A stretch of DNA of 64,000 bases. Source: Prosapia bicincta (Eukaryota; Arthropoda; Insecta; Hemiptera; Cercopidae). The notes under the pieces were generated by a model that was not told the DNA's origin, ran no database searches, and saw nothing but the letters and a program-made list of their open reading frames with translations. A program made the position numbers and the translations under genes. The stretch lies in NCBI GenBank assembly GCA_036971475.1, contig JBAIZL010000010.1:7620950-7684949 (forward strand), in the 5' to 3' direction. Shown here in pieces: positions 24,183 through 35,341 of this stretch. Position 1 is the first letter of the stretch. Each line of letters starts with the position of its first letter.

Positions 24183-24623
24183 AATAACTTTTGATCAAAG
24201 AATATGAAGAGGGCTATAATTGGTACTGACAAATGTTTTATACAGCACTTTTAGTATGTGGCTGCTCAAAAACTTTATAAATGAAAGACAACAACATAGG
24301 TAATTGAAATGGCACTTTCTTGAATACGCTATGACTATTATAGAAATTACCAATGAAATAGTAAACAAAAATATAATTTATTATCGGTGTTTCATTAATA
24401 TTTAAACGTATGAGATTATACATTAGATTTTAAAATAATTTTTCATGAAATATACTACATATTCTTATGACAAAAGAAACAATAAATAAATTATAAGATT
24501 TGTATACATGCTTTGGCTAGTTCTGTCTAATTAAAGCAAAATTACATACTAATAGTATGTTCTATGAAGTTGTGTCATGTATAGGATAGGATTTTTTTTG
24601 TTAGAAGATTGTATTACTTTGAA

Positions 24624-24625
<2 letters not shown>

Positions 24626-24679
<54 letters not shown>

Positions 24680-24712
24680 ATATTTTCCGTAGTCCATTGT
24701 TTTTTCCGTTGC

Positions 24713-24792
<80 letters not shown>

Positions 24793-25078
24793 GTTAATAT
24801 ATAACTATTGTAAGTAATTTTATCCACCATTAAGTGCAATGATTTTACCATGAGTGATGAGGTGCCTTTCGGTCACTTGACCATTGCACTTGTCAATGCA
24901 GAAGTGCAATGGTCAAGTGACCGAAAGGCGCCTCATCACTCAAGGTAAAATCATTGCACTTAATGGTAGATAAAATTACTTACAATAGTAATATATTAAC
25001 TTCATAAAGTCAGTGCAACGGAAAAACAATGGATAACGTAAAATATCAAGAATTAACATTATCCATTGTTATATTAAC

Positions 25079-25114
<36 letters not shown>
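24626..25114. repeat. (TA)n-bounded PLE-tail palindrome A
   Basis: (TA)n tracts at 24626-24676, 24716-24789 and 25082-25114 enclose a palindrome with arms 24789-24893 and 24902-25002 (TTTCGGTCACTTGACCATTG on the left, its complement on the right). Outer pieces include CAACGGAAAAACAATGGA and its complement TCCGTAGTCCATTG at 24686. The arms match the 3' tail of the PLE at 9945-10605. Confidence 0.7.
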
Positions 25115-25118
<4 letters not shown>

Positions 25119-25320
25119 TTTCACTTATGTACTTAAACAAGAATCTTACTTGGTATTTATGCGAGCTAACTTTCAATGGCTGGTCGTGCCGTCATCCTCG
25201 GGCATACTGTATGCCCGACCAGCCATTGAAAGTTAGCTCGCATAAATACCAAGTAAATTTTATGTTTAAGTACATAAGTGAAAGTGATAAGTGTATACAA
25301 GAAAACAGTGATGCATAACT
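25115..25320. repeat. PLE-tail palindrome B
   Basis: The arms 25115-25207 and 25208-25288 meet almost without a loop (CTGTATGCCC centre). They contain TTGGTATTTATGCGAGCTAA and its complement, the same end sequence as the PLE at 28575-31040. Only the terminal 100 or so bases of that element are present. Confidence 0.7.
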
Positions 25321-25325
25321 ACAAA

Positions 25326-25576
25326 TATATATATATGAAGTTGATATATTACTATTGTAAATACTTTTATCCACCACTAAGAGCAATAATTTTACCTTGT
25401 GTGATAAGGCACCTTTCGGTCACTTGACCATTGTCGAATCCCACAATGGTCTAGTGACCGATAGGTGCCTCATCACACAAGGTAAAATTATTGTACTTAG
25501 TGGTGGATAAAAGTATTTACAATAGTAATATATCAACTTCATAAAGTCAGTGCAACGGAAGAATAATGGACAATGT

Positions 25577-25640
<64 letters not shown>
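25326..25640. repeat. PLE-tail palindrome C
   Basis: The arms 25337-25437 and 25443-25546 are inverted copies (CCTTTCGGTCACTTGACCAT / ATGGTCTAGTGACCGATAGG), of the same family as palindrome A and the 15.2 kb unit. It is bounded by (TA)n at 25326-25336 and 25580-25640. Confidence 0.7.
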
Positions 25641-25642
<2 letters not shown>

Positions 25643-25672
25643 TTAGTTTTGGTTGGTAAAGATTATTTAAAT

Positions 25673-25901
25673 TTTTTGGACTAGGAGACTGACAGACTTA
25701 CCTTGGTAAGAGTCCACTCTGTAGTCTTGAAATAGAAACACATAAAAGCACTTAAACAATGATATATTTCAACCATACAATGTGGTTGACCACTGTGTGG
25801 TTGAAATATATCATTGTTTAAGTGATTTTATGTGTTTCTATTTCAAGACTACAGAGTGGACTCTTACCAAGGTAAGTCTGTCAGTCTCCTAGTCCAAAAA
25901 A

Positions 25902-25970
<69 letters not shown>
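25673..25970. repeat. PLE-tail palindrome D
   Basis: The arms 25673-25786 and 25791-25905 are near-perfect inverted copies (AGTCCACTCTGTAGTCTTGA on the left). A half copy lies at 14943-15128. It is bounded on the right by (TA)n 25905-25970. The sequence differs from palindromes A to C, so it comes from a third terminus family. Confidence 0.7.
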
Positions 25971-25974
<4 letters not shown>

Positions 25975-28519
25975 ATGATGAGTAGTTACTATCTGGAGTA
26001 CATCCGTTCATTCTGCAGTCCATAAATTCGCAGTTCCGACATTTCGCTAGAAACTCATCCAGCATTGACGAGGTGAACCCAACAACAGTAGAAGAGCGAG
26101 TGAAGAGCGCAGATAACTCAGCTCCTATATATAGAGGAATGAAGCCACGCCCATTGACGTCAATCCACACACACCTGATCCAAACAATTACTCACATTCC
26201 TTTGCCTTCGTTCACCTTTCTGCCGATAAAATCTATCGATGACACACTTCCAGACTGCGGGCAAATTCAAAGTATCATAGTGTTTGTTAAGACTCTCTCG
26301 CTTCTCTATTTCGATAGCCTCACGAATAATTCTAGTCCTGTAGTTTTCCACTTGAGCAATCTGTCGGCAAGATTGGAAATCAATAGTATGCCCTGTATCG
26401 CAGTGGTGCCTGTACAGAGCCGACGTTTTCTGCTTGTTTTCAAGGCCCAGTTTGTGCTCCTCAAGCCTAGCTGAGATACGTCTGTTCATTTGGCCAATGT
26501 ACGATTTCTTACAAACTCTACAGGAAATGCTGTAAACACCATGGTTTTCCAAGAAGATCTTATCTTTGTTGTTACCAACAACCTTGTCGATGGTGATGTA
26601 AGGTTTGTAAACGGAACGTAAACCATGCCTCTTAAAGAGTCTGCCAATCCTTTCAGTGGTACCTTTAATAAAGGGCAGAGTTACAGTACCAGCTTTCTCA
26701 ATCTCATTTTCGTCCATGTCAACAGGAAGGACACTTTGGCGATGTAAGCTTTATTAATGGCATATTCCTTATAGCCATTGCTTCTAAGCACCTCTCTCAT
26801 GGTAATAAGTTCCTGGTCCCTCGGATCGATGTCTGTTAACTTGTGAGACCGAGAGAAGAGCGTGTCAGCGACAGCCTGGATCTGAGATGGGTGGTGATGT
26901 GACTCAGCGTTAAGATATCTATTGGTATGAGTCGGTTTTGGTGAAAACAACCATTCTGACCCTTCCTAACCAAGACGTCCAGAAATGGCAAACAGCCATC
27001 ACTCTCCAGTTCCAAAGTGAAAAATATCCTGGAGTGGCGAGAGTTGAGGTACGTAAGGAACTTATCAAGTTCTGTGCAACCATGTTGCCAAATCATAAAG
27101 ACGTCATCCATATAACGAAACCAAGCTTTAGGCCTGAGAAAAGCATCATTCTGGGCATCTTGCTCAAAGAACGTCATAAAAATATTGGCTACAGCTAGAG
27201 AAAGTGAAGATCTCATAGGGGCACCATCAAGTTGCCTGTAAAACTGTTCATTAAACAAAAAGTAAGTGTTTTTGAGACAGTGCCCAGTCAGATCCAAGAC
27301 ATGCGGAGGGAGCTCTTCAAAAATAGACATCCTCTGAAGCACTTCATCAATGGGAACGCTGGGGAACAATGACTTGACATCCAAACTAGCCATTATGTCA
27401 CTTTCTTCAATTTGGATTCCCTGCAGCACTTGGACAAAATGTTCAGAATTCTTGATATAGGAATCAGCCTTCTGAACCAATGGCTGCATAAGTTTAGCCA
27501 AATATTTCTCCAGTTTCTAAAGAGGTGAACTAATAGCACTCACTATAGGTCTCATAGGAGTGCCCGGTTTATGGATTTTAGGTAAACCATATAACTTAGG
27601 ACTTCTACTAGACTTTTCCCGAGGAATTATCCTGGATTCAGTTTCCTCATCGATATGAGTCTGTTTAATAATCCACCTGGTAGTCTTTTCCAAGTAGGTG
27701 GTCGGATCGTTCTTAACAACTTTGTAATTGTCACCATTAAGGATCTCCTTCATCTTGTCTATATAATCTGAAGTAATTAAAACAACAGTAGCGTTACCCT
27801 TTCAGCCGGCAGTATAGTAATGTCTCCATTATTTTTCAGTTTGAAAAGGGCCCTCTTTTCTCCAGGGCTGAGATTAGGTTTAGGAATTCTGCTAGTACGT
27901 AAAATACTAGCAACCTCCTGACGAATCTCTTCAGCTTCAGTTTTAACTATGTAGGCGATAGATGTTTCAACCTCAGATATTATTTCTTCCAAAGGAAGCC
28001 TGGTAAAAACAAGCAGAAAACGTCGGCTCTGTACAGGCACCACTGCGATACAGGGCATACTATTGATTTCCAATCTTGCCGACAGATTGCTCAAGTGGAA
28101 AACTACAGGACTAGAATTATTCGTGAGGCTATCGAAATAGAGAAGGGAGAGAGTCTTAACAAACGCGATGATACTTTGAATTTGCCCGCAGTCTGGAAGT
28201 GTGTCATCGATAGATTTTATCGGCAGAAAGGTGAACGAAGGCAAAGGAATGTGAGTAATTGTTTGGATCAGGTGTGTGTGGATTGATGTCAATGTGTTTA
28301 TTGACATCAATGGGCATGGCTTCATTCCTCTATATATAGGAGCCGAGTTATCTGCGCTCTTCACTCGCTCTTCTACTTTTGTTGGGTTCACCTCATCAAT
28401 GCTGGATGAGTTTCTAGCGAAACGTTGGAACTGCTAATTTATGGACTGCAGAATGAACGGATCTACTCCAGATAGTAACTATTCATCATATTTTTCCAGA
28501 CGTGAAGGAATACGTAGCA

Positions 28520-28521
<2 letters not shown>
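25971..28521 (-). mobile_element. Penelope-like element 1 (RT + GIY-YIG), decayed, with inverted 3' end copy
   Basis: On the minus strand from about 28008 the frames give RALFKLKNNGDITILPAE (PLE N-terminal region), then KLYGLPKIHKPGTPMRPIVS (27753-27517), DIMASLDVKSLFPSVPIDE, LDGAPMRSSLSLAVANIFM, and the RT catalytic box FRYMDDVFMIW (27501-26836). The C-terminal part (26717-26160) reads KIFLENHGVYSISCRVCKKS with YIGQMNRRISARLEEH, a GIY-YIG endonuclease in which GIY is GVY. At least three frameshifts separate these parts, so it is inactive. From 28008 to 28521 the plus strand repeats the element's own 3' end in inverse orientation (28040-28280 mirrors 26420-26170), giving a long foldback. It is bounded by (TA)n at 25905-25970 and 28522-28574. 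Confidence 0.85.
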
Positions 28522-28574
<53 letters not shown>

Positions 28575-28577
<3 letters not shown>

Positions 28578-31040
28578 AGATTATGCAACACTGTTTTCTT
28601 GTATACACTTATCACTTTCACTTATGTACTTAAACAAGAATCTTACTTGGTATTTATGCGAGCAAACTTTCAACGGCTGGCTGTGCCGTCGTCCTCAGGC
28701 ATACTGAACAGGGTTGTAGACTGCGAGCTGAGTGGATTTACCGTTGACCTTGGTGTACCGTTATGTTCTATTTTTAGATTCACTGCACTGTGCGAGTTTT
28801 TAACGTTTCTTTTGGGGTTAATATTGTCCATATGATTGAATAATTTATCGTTTTTTAATTTTATTTGTATTTGTTCGTTAATGATATTATTTTTTATTTT
28901 TATCAATTTCTAGTTGTTCCCAGATTGTCATTTTGAGGCCTTTTTGAACCTTTTTTTACTAGGTGTACGTTTTTTAATGTGGGGAATGTGTGTTTGTTTT
29001 TGATGGCATGTGTGGCTAAGTTTGAGTTATAAATTTCAGGTTTGATGTATGCATTTAGGTGTTGTTGATATCTGTCTTTTAATTTCTTTTTTTGTTTGGC
29101 CTATGTATATTTTATTACAGTCTGGGCATTCGATTTTGTATATTCCGTTATTAAGTGTGGGGCATATTTTTTCTGGTTGGTTTATTTTGTTGATTATGTT
29201 TCCTGTGTTTTTGTAGACTATGTTAGTATTACTATTTTTTAGTGTTTTAGTTATTCCTTTTATGTTGTATCCTGTGTATGTGAATGTAGCCCATTTTGTT
29301 GTTTGTGGTTCGATTTTAGGTTGTTTTAATTTATTTGATATTTTAAATTCTAATTTATCTATAGTTTTTTTATTGTATCCATTTTTTTGGGGTATTTGAT
29401 ATATTATTTGTTTTTCTTTGGTTTTTTCTTCATTATTTAAAGGCAATTTTAGCATCCTGTATAAAAGTGAGTTGTAAGCGGCCATTTTATGTTGTGGGGG
29501 ATGGTTGGAGTGGTTTGGTATTGTATTAATGGTTTGTGTGGGTTTCCTATAGATAGAATATTCAATGTTATTTGTATTTATGGTCAATGTTAGGTCTAGA
29601 TAGTTTATTTTATTGTTTATTTCTTCCTCCATGGTGAATTGTATGTTAGGGTGCAAGTTATTGATTTCATTTAGGATGATGTTATTATTTATTGCTTTAT
29701 TTTGTGAGATGTATAATCCATCATCAACATATCGTATCCAATGTCCGTTGGGGTCGTGTGTTTTTATGGTTTGTGTGATTAATTCATCAAGTTTTTGGAG
29801 GTAAATTTCTGATATTATACTTGAAAGTGGTGATCCCATTGTGGCAAGCCATCTATTTGTTTATATATCTTAATATTGAATATGAAATAGTTTTGGTTTA
29901 GTATGGTCTTTAGGCATTTTAAAGACCATATACACCCCAAATACACAAACCAAATCACAAAATCACAAAAAACATCCTAAATGAAATGTATAACTTACAC
30001 CCTAACATACAATTCACCATGGAGGAAGAAATAAACAATAAAATAAACTATCTAGACCTAACATTGACCATAAATACAAATAACATTGAATGTTCTATCT
30101 ATAGGAAACCCACACAAACCATTAATACAATACCAAACCACTCCAACCATCCCCCACAACATAAAATGGCCGCTTACAATTCACTTTTATACAGGATGCT
30201 AAAATTGCCTTTAAATAATGAAGAAAAAACCAAAGAAAAACAAATAATATAACAAATAGCCCAAAAAAATGGATACAATAAAAAAACTATAGATAAATTA
30301 AAATTTAAAATATTAAATAAATTAAAACAACCTAAAATCGAACCACAAACAACAAAATGGGCTACATTCACATACACAGGATACAACATAAAAGGAATAA
30401 CTAAAACACTAAAAAATAATAATATTAACATAGTCTACAAAAACATAGGAAACATAATCAACAAAATAAACCAACCAGAAAAAATATGCCCCACACTTAA
30501 TAACGGAATATACAAAATCGAATGCCCAGACTGTAATAAAATATACATAGGCCAAACAAAAAAAAAATTGAAAGACAGATATCAAGAACACCTCAATGCA
30601 TACATCAAACCTGAAATTTATAACTCAAACTTAGCCACACATGCCAAACACACGACAAACACACATTCCCCACATTAAAAAACGTACACCTAGTAAAAAA
30701 AGGTTCAAAAAGGCCTCAAAATGACAATCTGGGAACAACTAGAAATTTATAAAAATAAAAATAATATCATTAATGAACAAATACAAATAAAATAAAAAAA
30801 CGATAAATTATTCAATCAAATAGACAATATTAACCGCAAAAGAAACGTTAAAAACTCGCACAGTGCAGTGAATCTAAAAATAGAACATAACAGTACACCA
30901 AGGTCAACGGGAAATCCACTCAGCTCGCAGTCTACAACCCTGTTCAGTATGCCTGAGGACGATGGCACAGCCAGCCGTTGAAAGTTAGCTCGCATAAATA
31001 CCAAGTAAGATTCTTGTTTAAGTACATAAGTGAAAGTGAT
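28575..31040 (-). mobile_element. Penelope-like element 2, two truncated copies head to head
   Basis: The minus-strand copy (29839-28600) reads MGSPLSSIISEIYLQKLDEL, the RT box WIRYVDDGLYISQ, NNKINYLDLTLTINTN, and then GIYKIECPDCNKIYIGQTKK, so it holds the RT from its fourth motif to the GIY-YIG endonuclease. The plus-strand copy (29970-31040) starts later, at LHPNIQFTMEEEINNKINY, and runs to the same terminus. The arms of about 1.1 kb face each other around a 280-base loop at about 29690-29970. Both copies share the end TTGGTATTTATGCGAGC near (TA)n tracts at 28522-28574 and 31040-31059. The minus copy is open over 267 codons. The frame differs near its end from the plus copy (KKEIKR versus KKLKDRYQEH), showing small indels. 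Confidence 0.85.
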
Positions 31041-31059
31041 ATATATATATATATATATA

Positions 31060-32834
31060 ATAATATTTTAATGTCTAATACACTGTTTTGAAGTCCCCAA
31101 TATACCTGTATATGGTAGAAATAAAATACTGAAATGAAAACAACGGGCACGATAATTAGATGCTACGACAAGCTATGAAACCCGCATAGTATTCCACTGC
31201 CGTCATAGGTGGAAGTTAACGAAAAAACAGACAGTAGTTTGATGAGATCTCCAATATCGCCGCCGTACTGAATGTGTTAAGACTACATAATTAAGTAAGA
31301 TTTAACTTTTATCTCCATTTAAAATTGTTTTAAAAAAGAAATATAGTTAGATACTTTTATTGTATAATTCTATAAATTTAATATGTGTATAAGAAACATG
31401 AAGCAAAGCGTTTAATTAAAACTTATATTTTATTTACATAAGTTTGGAAATTTTGTCATTGTACTCTCTGTCAATATTATAATGAAAATGTAAGGGCATT
31501 TGAAAGACATAATTTTTTTTACAAAATTACTAAATAGGGTTAATAAAATATATATTTCATTAGTGCTTCTACATAGAGAAAAAGTAAGAATTATTGGTTT
31601 CTTTTAAATCAAATTTAAAAGTTTTACATTATTATTTAAACGCAATACCATTATTAAAATACGTAAAAATTAATGAAACACCTAGAAGCATATTTCCAAT
31701 TAAAAATTATTTCATCATAGTTATTTTAAAAATCCAATTTATACTATAATTATATGATACTTAACTAAATATCATTTAATTATAATTTAATCAGTGAATT
31801 CAAGATGATTACAATGAGCAACTCCAATTTATATTTGAAAACACATTTTCTTTCTCTCTATATTTGTTTTCAGTAATTTGTTTTATATCTTTTTAATGTA
31901 GACCAAATTCGCTATTAATTATATAGATATTTTACATATCTTGACCTGTACATATGTACATTGTGGTGTTATGAAATGCCTCCAAAACATGCGATAGCGA
32001 GAGGAGTACAATAGTGACTTATTACACTAATAAGTCGCAAGAAAATCAAAAACCAAAAAAATGTAAGTCGTCCTGTAACGATTTTTTTTTTGCATTACCA
32101 ACAAACAGCCGGTAATTAACGCAAGTAGTTACTAATGGTTCGATTGAGGGCAGCACATTAAAGTCTCCATTACAATCAGCTCTTCTCTATATACTTGATT
32201 TTTCCGGACATTTTAAATTAAAATAGCAAGTCAAGTAAGAGGAGTCAAACTGTGAGTGTTGTAAGGGGACTGGCAGAAATAGGCCAGTGCTAGCGAGTGA
32301 CTGAAGGAACTATCTCCGATCTTCCGGACTTATCCCAAGGAATCCTGCTTCGGAGGTAACCCTTATATCTTAAGACGACACAGAAGCTAAATCATTTCAA
32401 TATTTATCCATATAACATCTGTAAGTATGCGCACTGGCCACGGCCCAAGGAAGGCTATTTGTTAAAATTTCTTTTGTGGAGTGGGATTTTCTAAATTTTA
32501 TTTTGGGTATAACACCTTTATGTAGCCTTTTACAGCGGTGTAACAATTCTGTGAAAAATACTGCTGTTGATAAGTACTCCTTACCACATATATATCCACT
32601 TCTTGTCTGAAGAGACAAATTTTGTTAAGAAGAATCTAAATAACCTGTAGATCAAAATTACAGTATGAAGAGATTTGTATGGTGTTCTATCTTAAAAGTC
32701 GTTTACACTAGAAATGCCAAATAGTTTTGGGGTTAATTATTATATGTTTTTAGTTCTTATTCATAATATTTTACAAGAGACAAGTGTAGGTCTGAATTTT
32801 TTATGTAGAAAAAAAACTGTTTTGAAGCAAACTA
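31060..32834. other. non-coding, no gene seen
   Basis: AT-rich sequence with no recognisable gene. The stretch near 31755-31810 resembles the inverted complement of 24000-24060, a small dispersed repeat. Confidence 0.4.
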
Positions 32835-33790
32835 AAGTAGAGTTTGGATAGTTCGAAGCTGAAGGGACTGATGAAAACATTCGAATTAACCAAAAATTCT
32901 AATTATGAAAGTTTGTGAATACCCGTTTAGTCAAACGGTATTTTGTCTACAACGACCATTCCGGCGTTTTTCACGTATCTTATCACTGATCTCAGTTAAA
33001 CACTTTAATTTGAATAATCAATAAACATATTCATAGTGGATTTATAAAACTAATAATTATTAGCAGTTAACCTATTGCGGGTCTAATTATATTCGCACAA
33101 CGGACACTAGCGGGTACAAATTAATTTCTCTTGTCAATTTAGTTGTATTTAACTACAAAAATATTCTCATTTATAAAGCACTAAATATTACATTTTTTTA
33201 TATGGGTGCAATTTTTATTATTGGGACTCCACTATTGCGGTTTATTTCGTATGTAAACAAGAATACATTCATTATAAAAATATTTACACTACTGACCGAC
33301 ACAGAGTGCAATATATACTGAGCTTCTCACTTAAGTTGACGTAAAAATTGCTGAAGCGATCTATTACGTTTAGACGTCTGACAAAAGGTCAATGGGCCAT
33401 AAATATGTCTTTATGCTGTGAGTATCGAGAGTTTATAAATATCCCTTATAAAGCTCAGACAGTCTTGTGGGCGACAAATCAGAAATAGCTCTCCTACCAA
33501 TAACAAACTGATGACGGGTCAGAGCGACGATTGATAACTGATTCTCCCGTTATTCTTTACCCACCAAATCCCGTGATCTCGATCTGAACGGAGAGAATTC
33601 TGGCATCACTAGTGCTCCTGGAATTCGAGCCAAAATCCAAACTAATACTTCGAATTAAACACGTTGACTTCAAATTATCCATACATTATTTACATCGTTA
33701 GCATACAAAGTTCAGGGGACCACCCTAAATCTACGAATTATCAACAATTACGAATTAAACACATTGGAATTCTCCAAGTTCTACTCTACT
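32835..33790. mobile_element. decayed pogo/Tigger-family element
   Basis: The left end AAGTAGAGTTTGGATAGTTC, followed by GAAGGGACTGA, aligns with the ends of the elements at 35410 and 16962 (CAGTAGAGTCTCGATAATTC, then GAATGGGACTGA). The right side contains CGAATTATCAACAATTACG and ends AAGTTCTACTCTACT. The left TA is kept; the right flank is degraded. No transposase frame was found. Confidence 0.45.
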
Positions 33791-35166
33791 AACTTGAATA
33801 ACTTTTCATTTTTTTCATGTGCATAATTAATTTGAAACTTTTTCCAAAGTTGTTATTATTCTACACACAAACATAAAACAAAATACTTAACAAACTTGGA
33901 CATTGTTGAGTTGTTAATGATAACATTCAATTACTCTTAAGAGATTGAAATAATCTTGGATTTCAAGTGAATTTTATTTTCTAGTTCTTAATTTGATAAA
34001 ATAATTATATCAAAAAATAACATTTTAAATCACTTCTTTTAAGACTATAATAAAAGTCTATAATAATAATTTCAAAAAGTAGCAATATAAGAGTATTATG
34101 TACTAACAAAAAATAAATAATATATATACTTTCACATTATTTCTATCAACCTCAGATGAAACTAAATATACGATACTCAATACAATAAAACTTTACAAGT
34201 GAACTCAGGGCTTCTAATTAAAATTATACTCCTCACTTATGACTACTTAGTGAAACTTTCCATCATAATATAAACTGCAACAGCTTGTATAATCTACAAC
34301 TTCAGTTATATTTTAAAACATATGAAATCTTGGCGGATTTTTAATTCAACTCAAGAGATCCTAAGTTATAATCATAGTCAGGATTTTTTGTTAAATAAAC
34401 TGTGTTCGTAAGAGATTATATATTAACATTAATATGGTTGTAAATAAAACATATTGTAACAAAAAAAATAGTAATATTAACATTTAAAAACTACATTCAA
34501 TCTCACGAGACAGCAGTCACATTACATCATAAAGCTTGCGAATTAATTAATGTAATCTTATCTTACTATTAAAAACTATAATTGATTAATCTATGGTAGT
34601 CATCAAATTATATAAAATTTGGTTATCTTTAAATAAATTTATATTCATCTATATAAACCAAAATTATAACATAACTTCAATGAATGGAATAATTCTATTG
34701 TCACATTATACATCAGAGCTATTACATTTCATATAATTAATTAATCATTTCAAAATCTTTTAAATTTTCATTTTATATCTTGATTCAATGATTAAAACAA
34801 TAGTATAACTTTCAACTAATATAATAATTTAAAACAGAAATAAATTTTCAACTGTCAAAACCTTCATACCTAGTTTTAAATTTACTATTTCTACAATAAT
34901 ATTGTAAATTGAGAGACTGAAAATTAAACTAATACAATAGTAAATTTGTAACTAAGATTAAATAAATTTATTGCATTTAAATTTGATTTAATAGATAGGT
35001 AAAAATATATTAGCTAACTTATTTTACATAAAAAATTCAACTACATACAAGTTTGATACATTATCACATTTTCAGAGGTAAAAAATGATCAATAATACAT
35101 ACTGGAGGCATTAACTAGAGATATGCGTTTCAGGACTTGTGTGTTAAAACTTAATAAAATACATAC
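33791..35166. other. Dicer-1 3' flank; no other gene seen
   Basis: This stretch lies downstream of the Dicer-1 stop on the minus strand and is more than 75% A+T. It must contain the 3' UTR, whose end cannot be placed with confidence. Confidence 0.4.
34967..34972 (-). terminator. candidate poly(A) signal for Dicer-1
   Basis: TTTATT on the plus strand is AATAAA on the minus strand, about 195 bases after the stop codon. In sequence this AT-rich the hexamer is common by chance, so RNA ends would have to decide. Confidence 0.25.
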
Positions 35167-35341
35167 TTAATTCCATCGTTTTCTTGTTAATAACCCACGT
35201 TTTTTAAGCTGTTTAAGTGCACACTTAGCTGCAGTACATTTAGCTATGCGATAGTTACGGCCAATTCCTTTAAAGACGCCCTTTCCAAAAACTTCAACAG
35301 TCACTCGTACCCGTCTGCCATCAGCCAATTTCTCAGGTTTC
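35167..35341 (-). CDS. Dcr-1: Dicer-1 terminal exon j (dsRBD and stop)
   Basis: [20 protein letters not shown], then [20 protein letters not shown] and a basic end [10 protein letters not shown] before TAA at 35169-35167. The KCTAAKCAL helix is the second dsRBD helix. Acceptor ATGCAG, preceded by a weak pyrimidine tract: a T run on the minus strand (the A run at 35350-35364 as written). Confidence 0.95.

Noticed and set aside
24577..24804. 75-codon frame of repeating YIYIYI
   Set aside because: It is a translation of the (TA)n microsatellite, not a protein. The same applies to frames over 15392-15457 and 25905-25970.
26073..26474. 133-codon plus-strand frame
   Set aside because: Shadow of the minus-strand PLE; the GIY-YIG protein is on the opposite strand and explains the sequence.
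33064..33250. Second piggyBac-like end (TTAACCTATTGCGGGTC)
   Set aside because: The only partner candidate (ACTATTGCGG at about 33230) is in the same orientation, not inverted.
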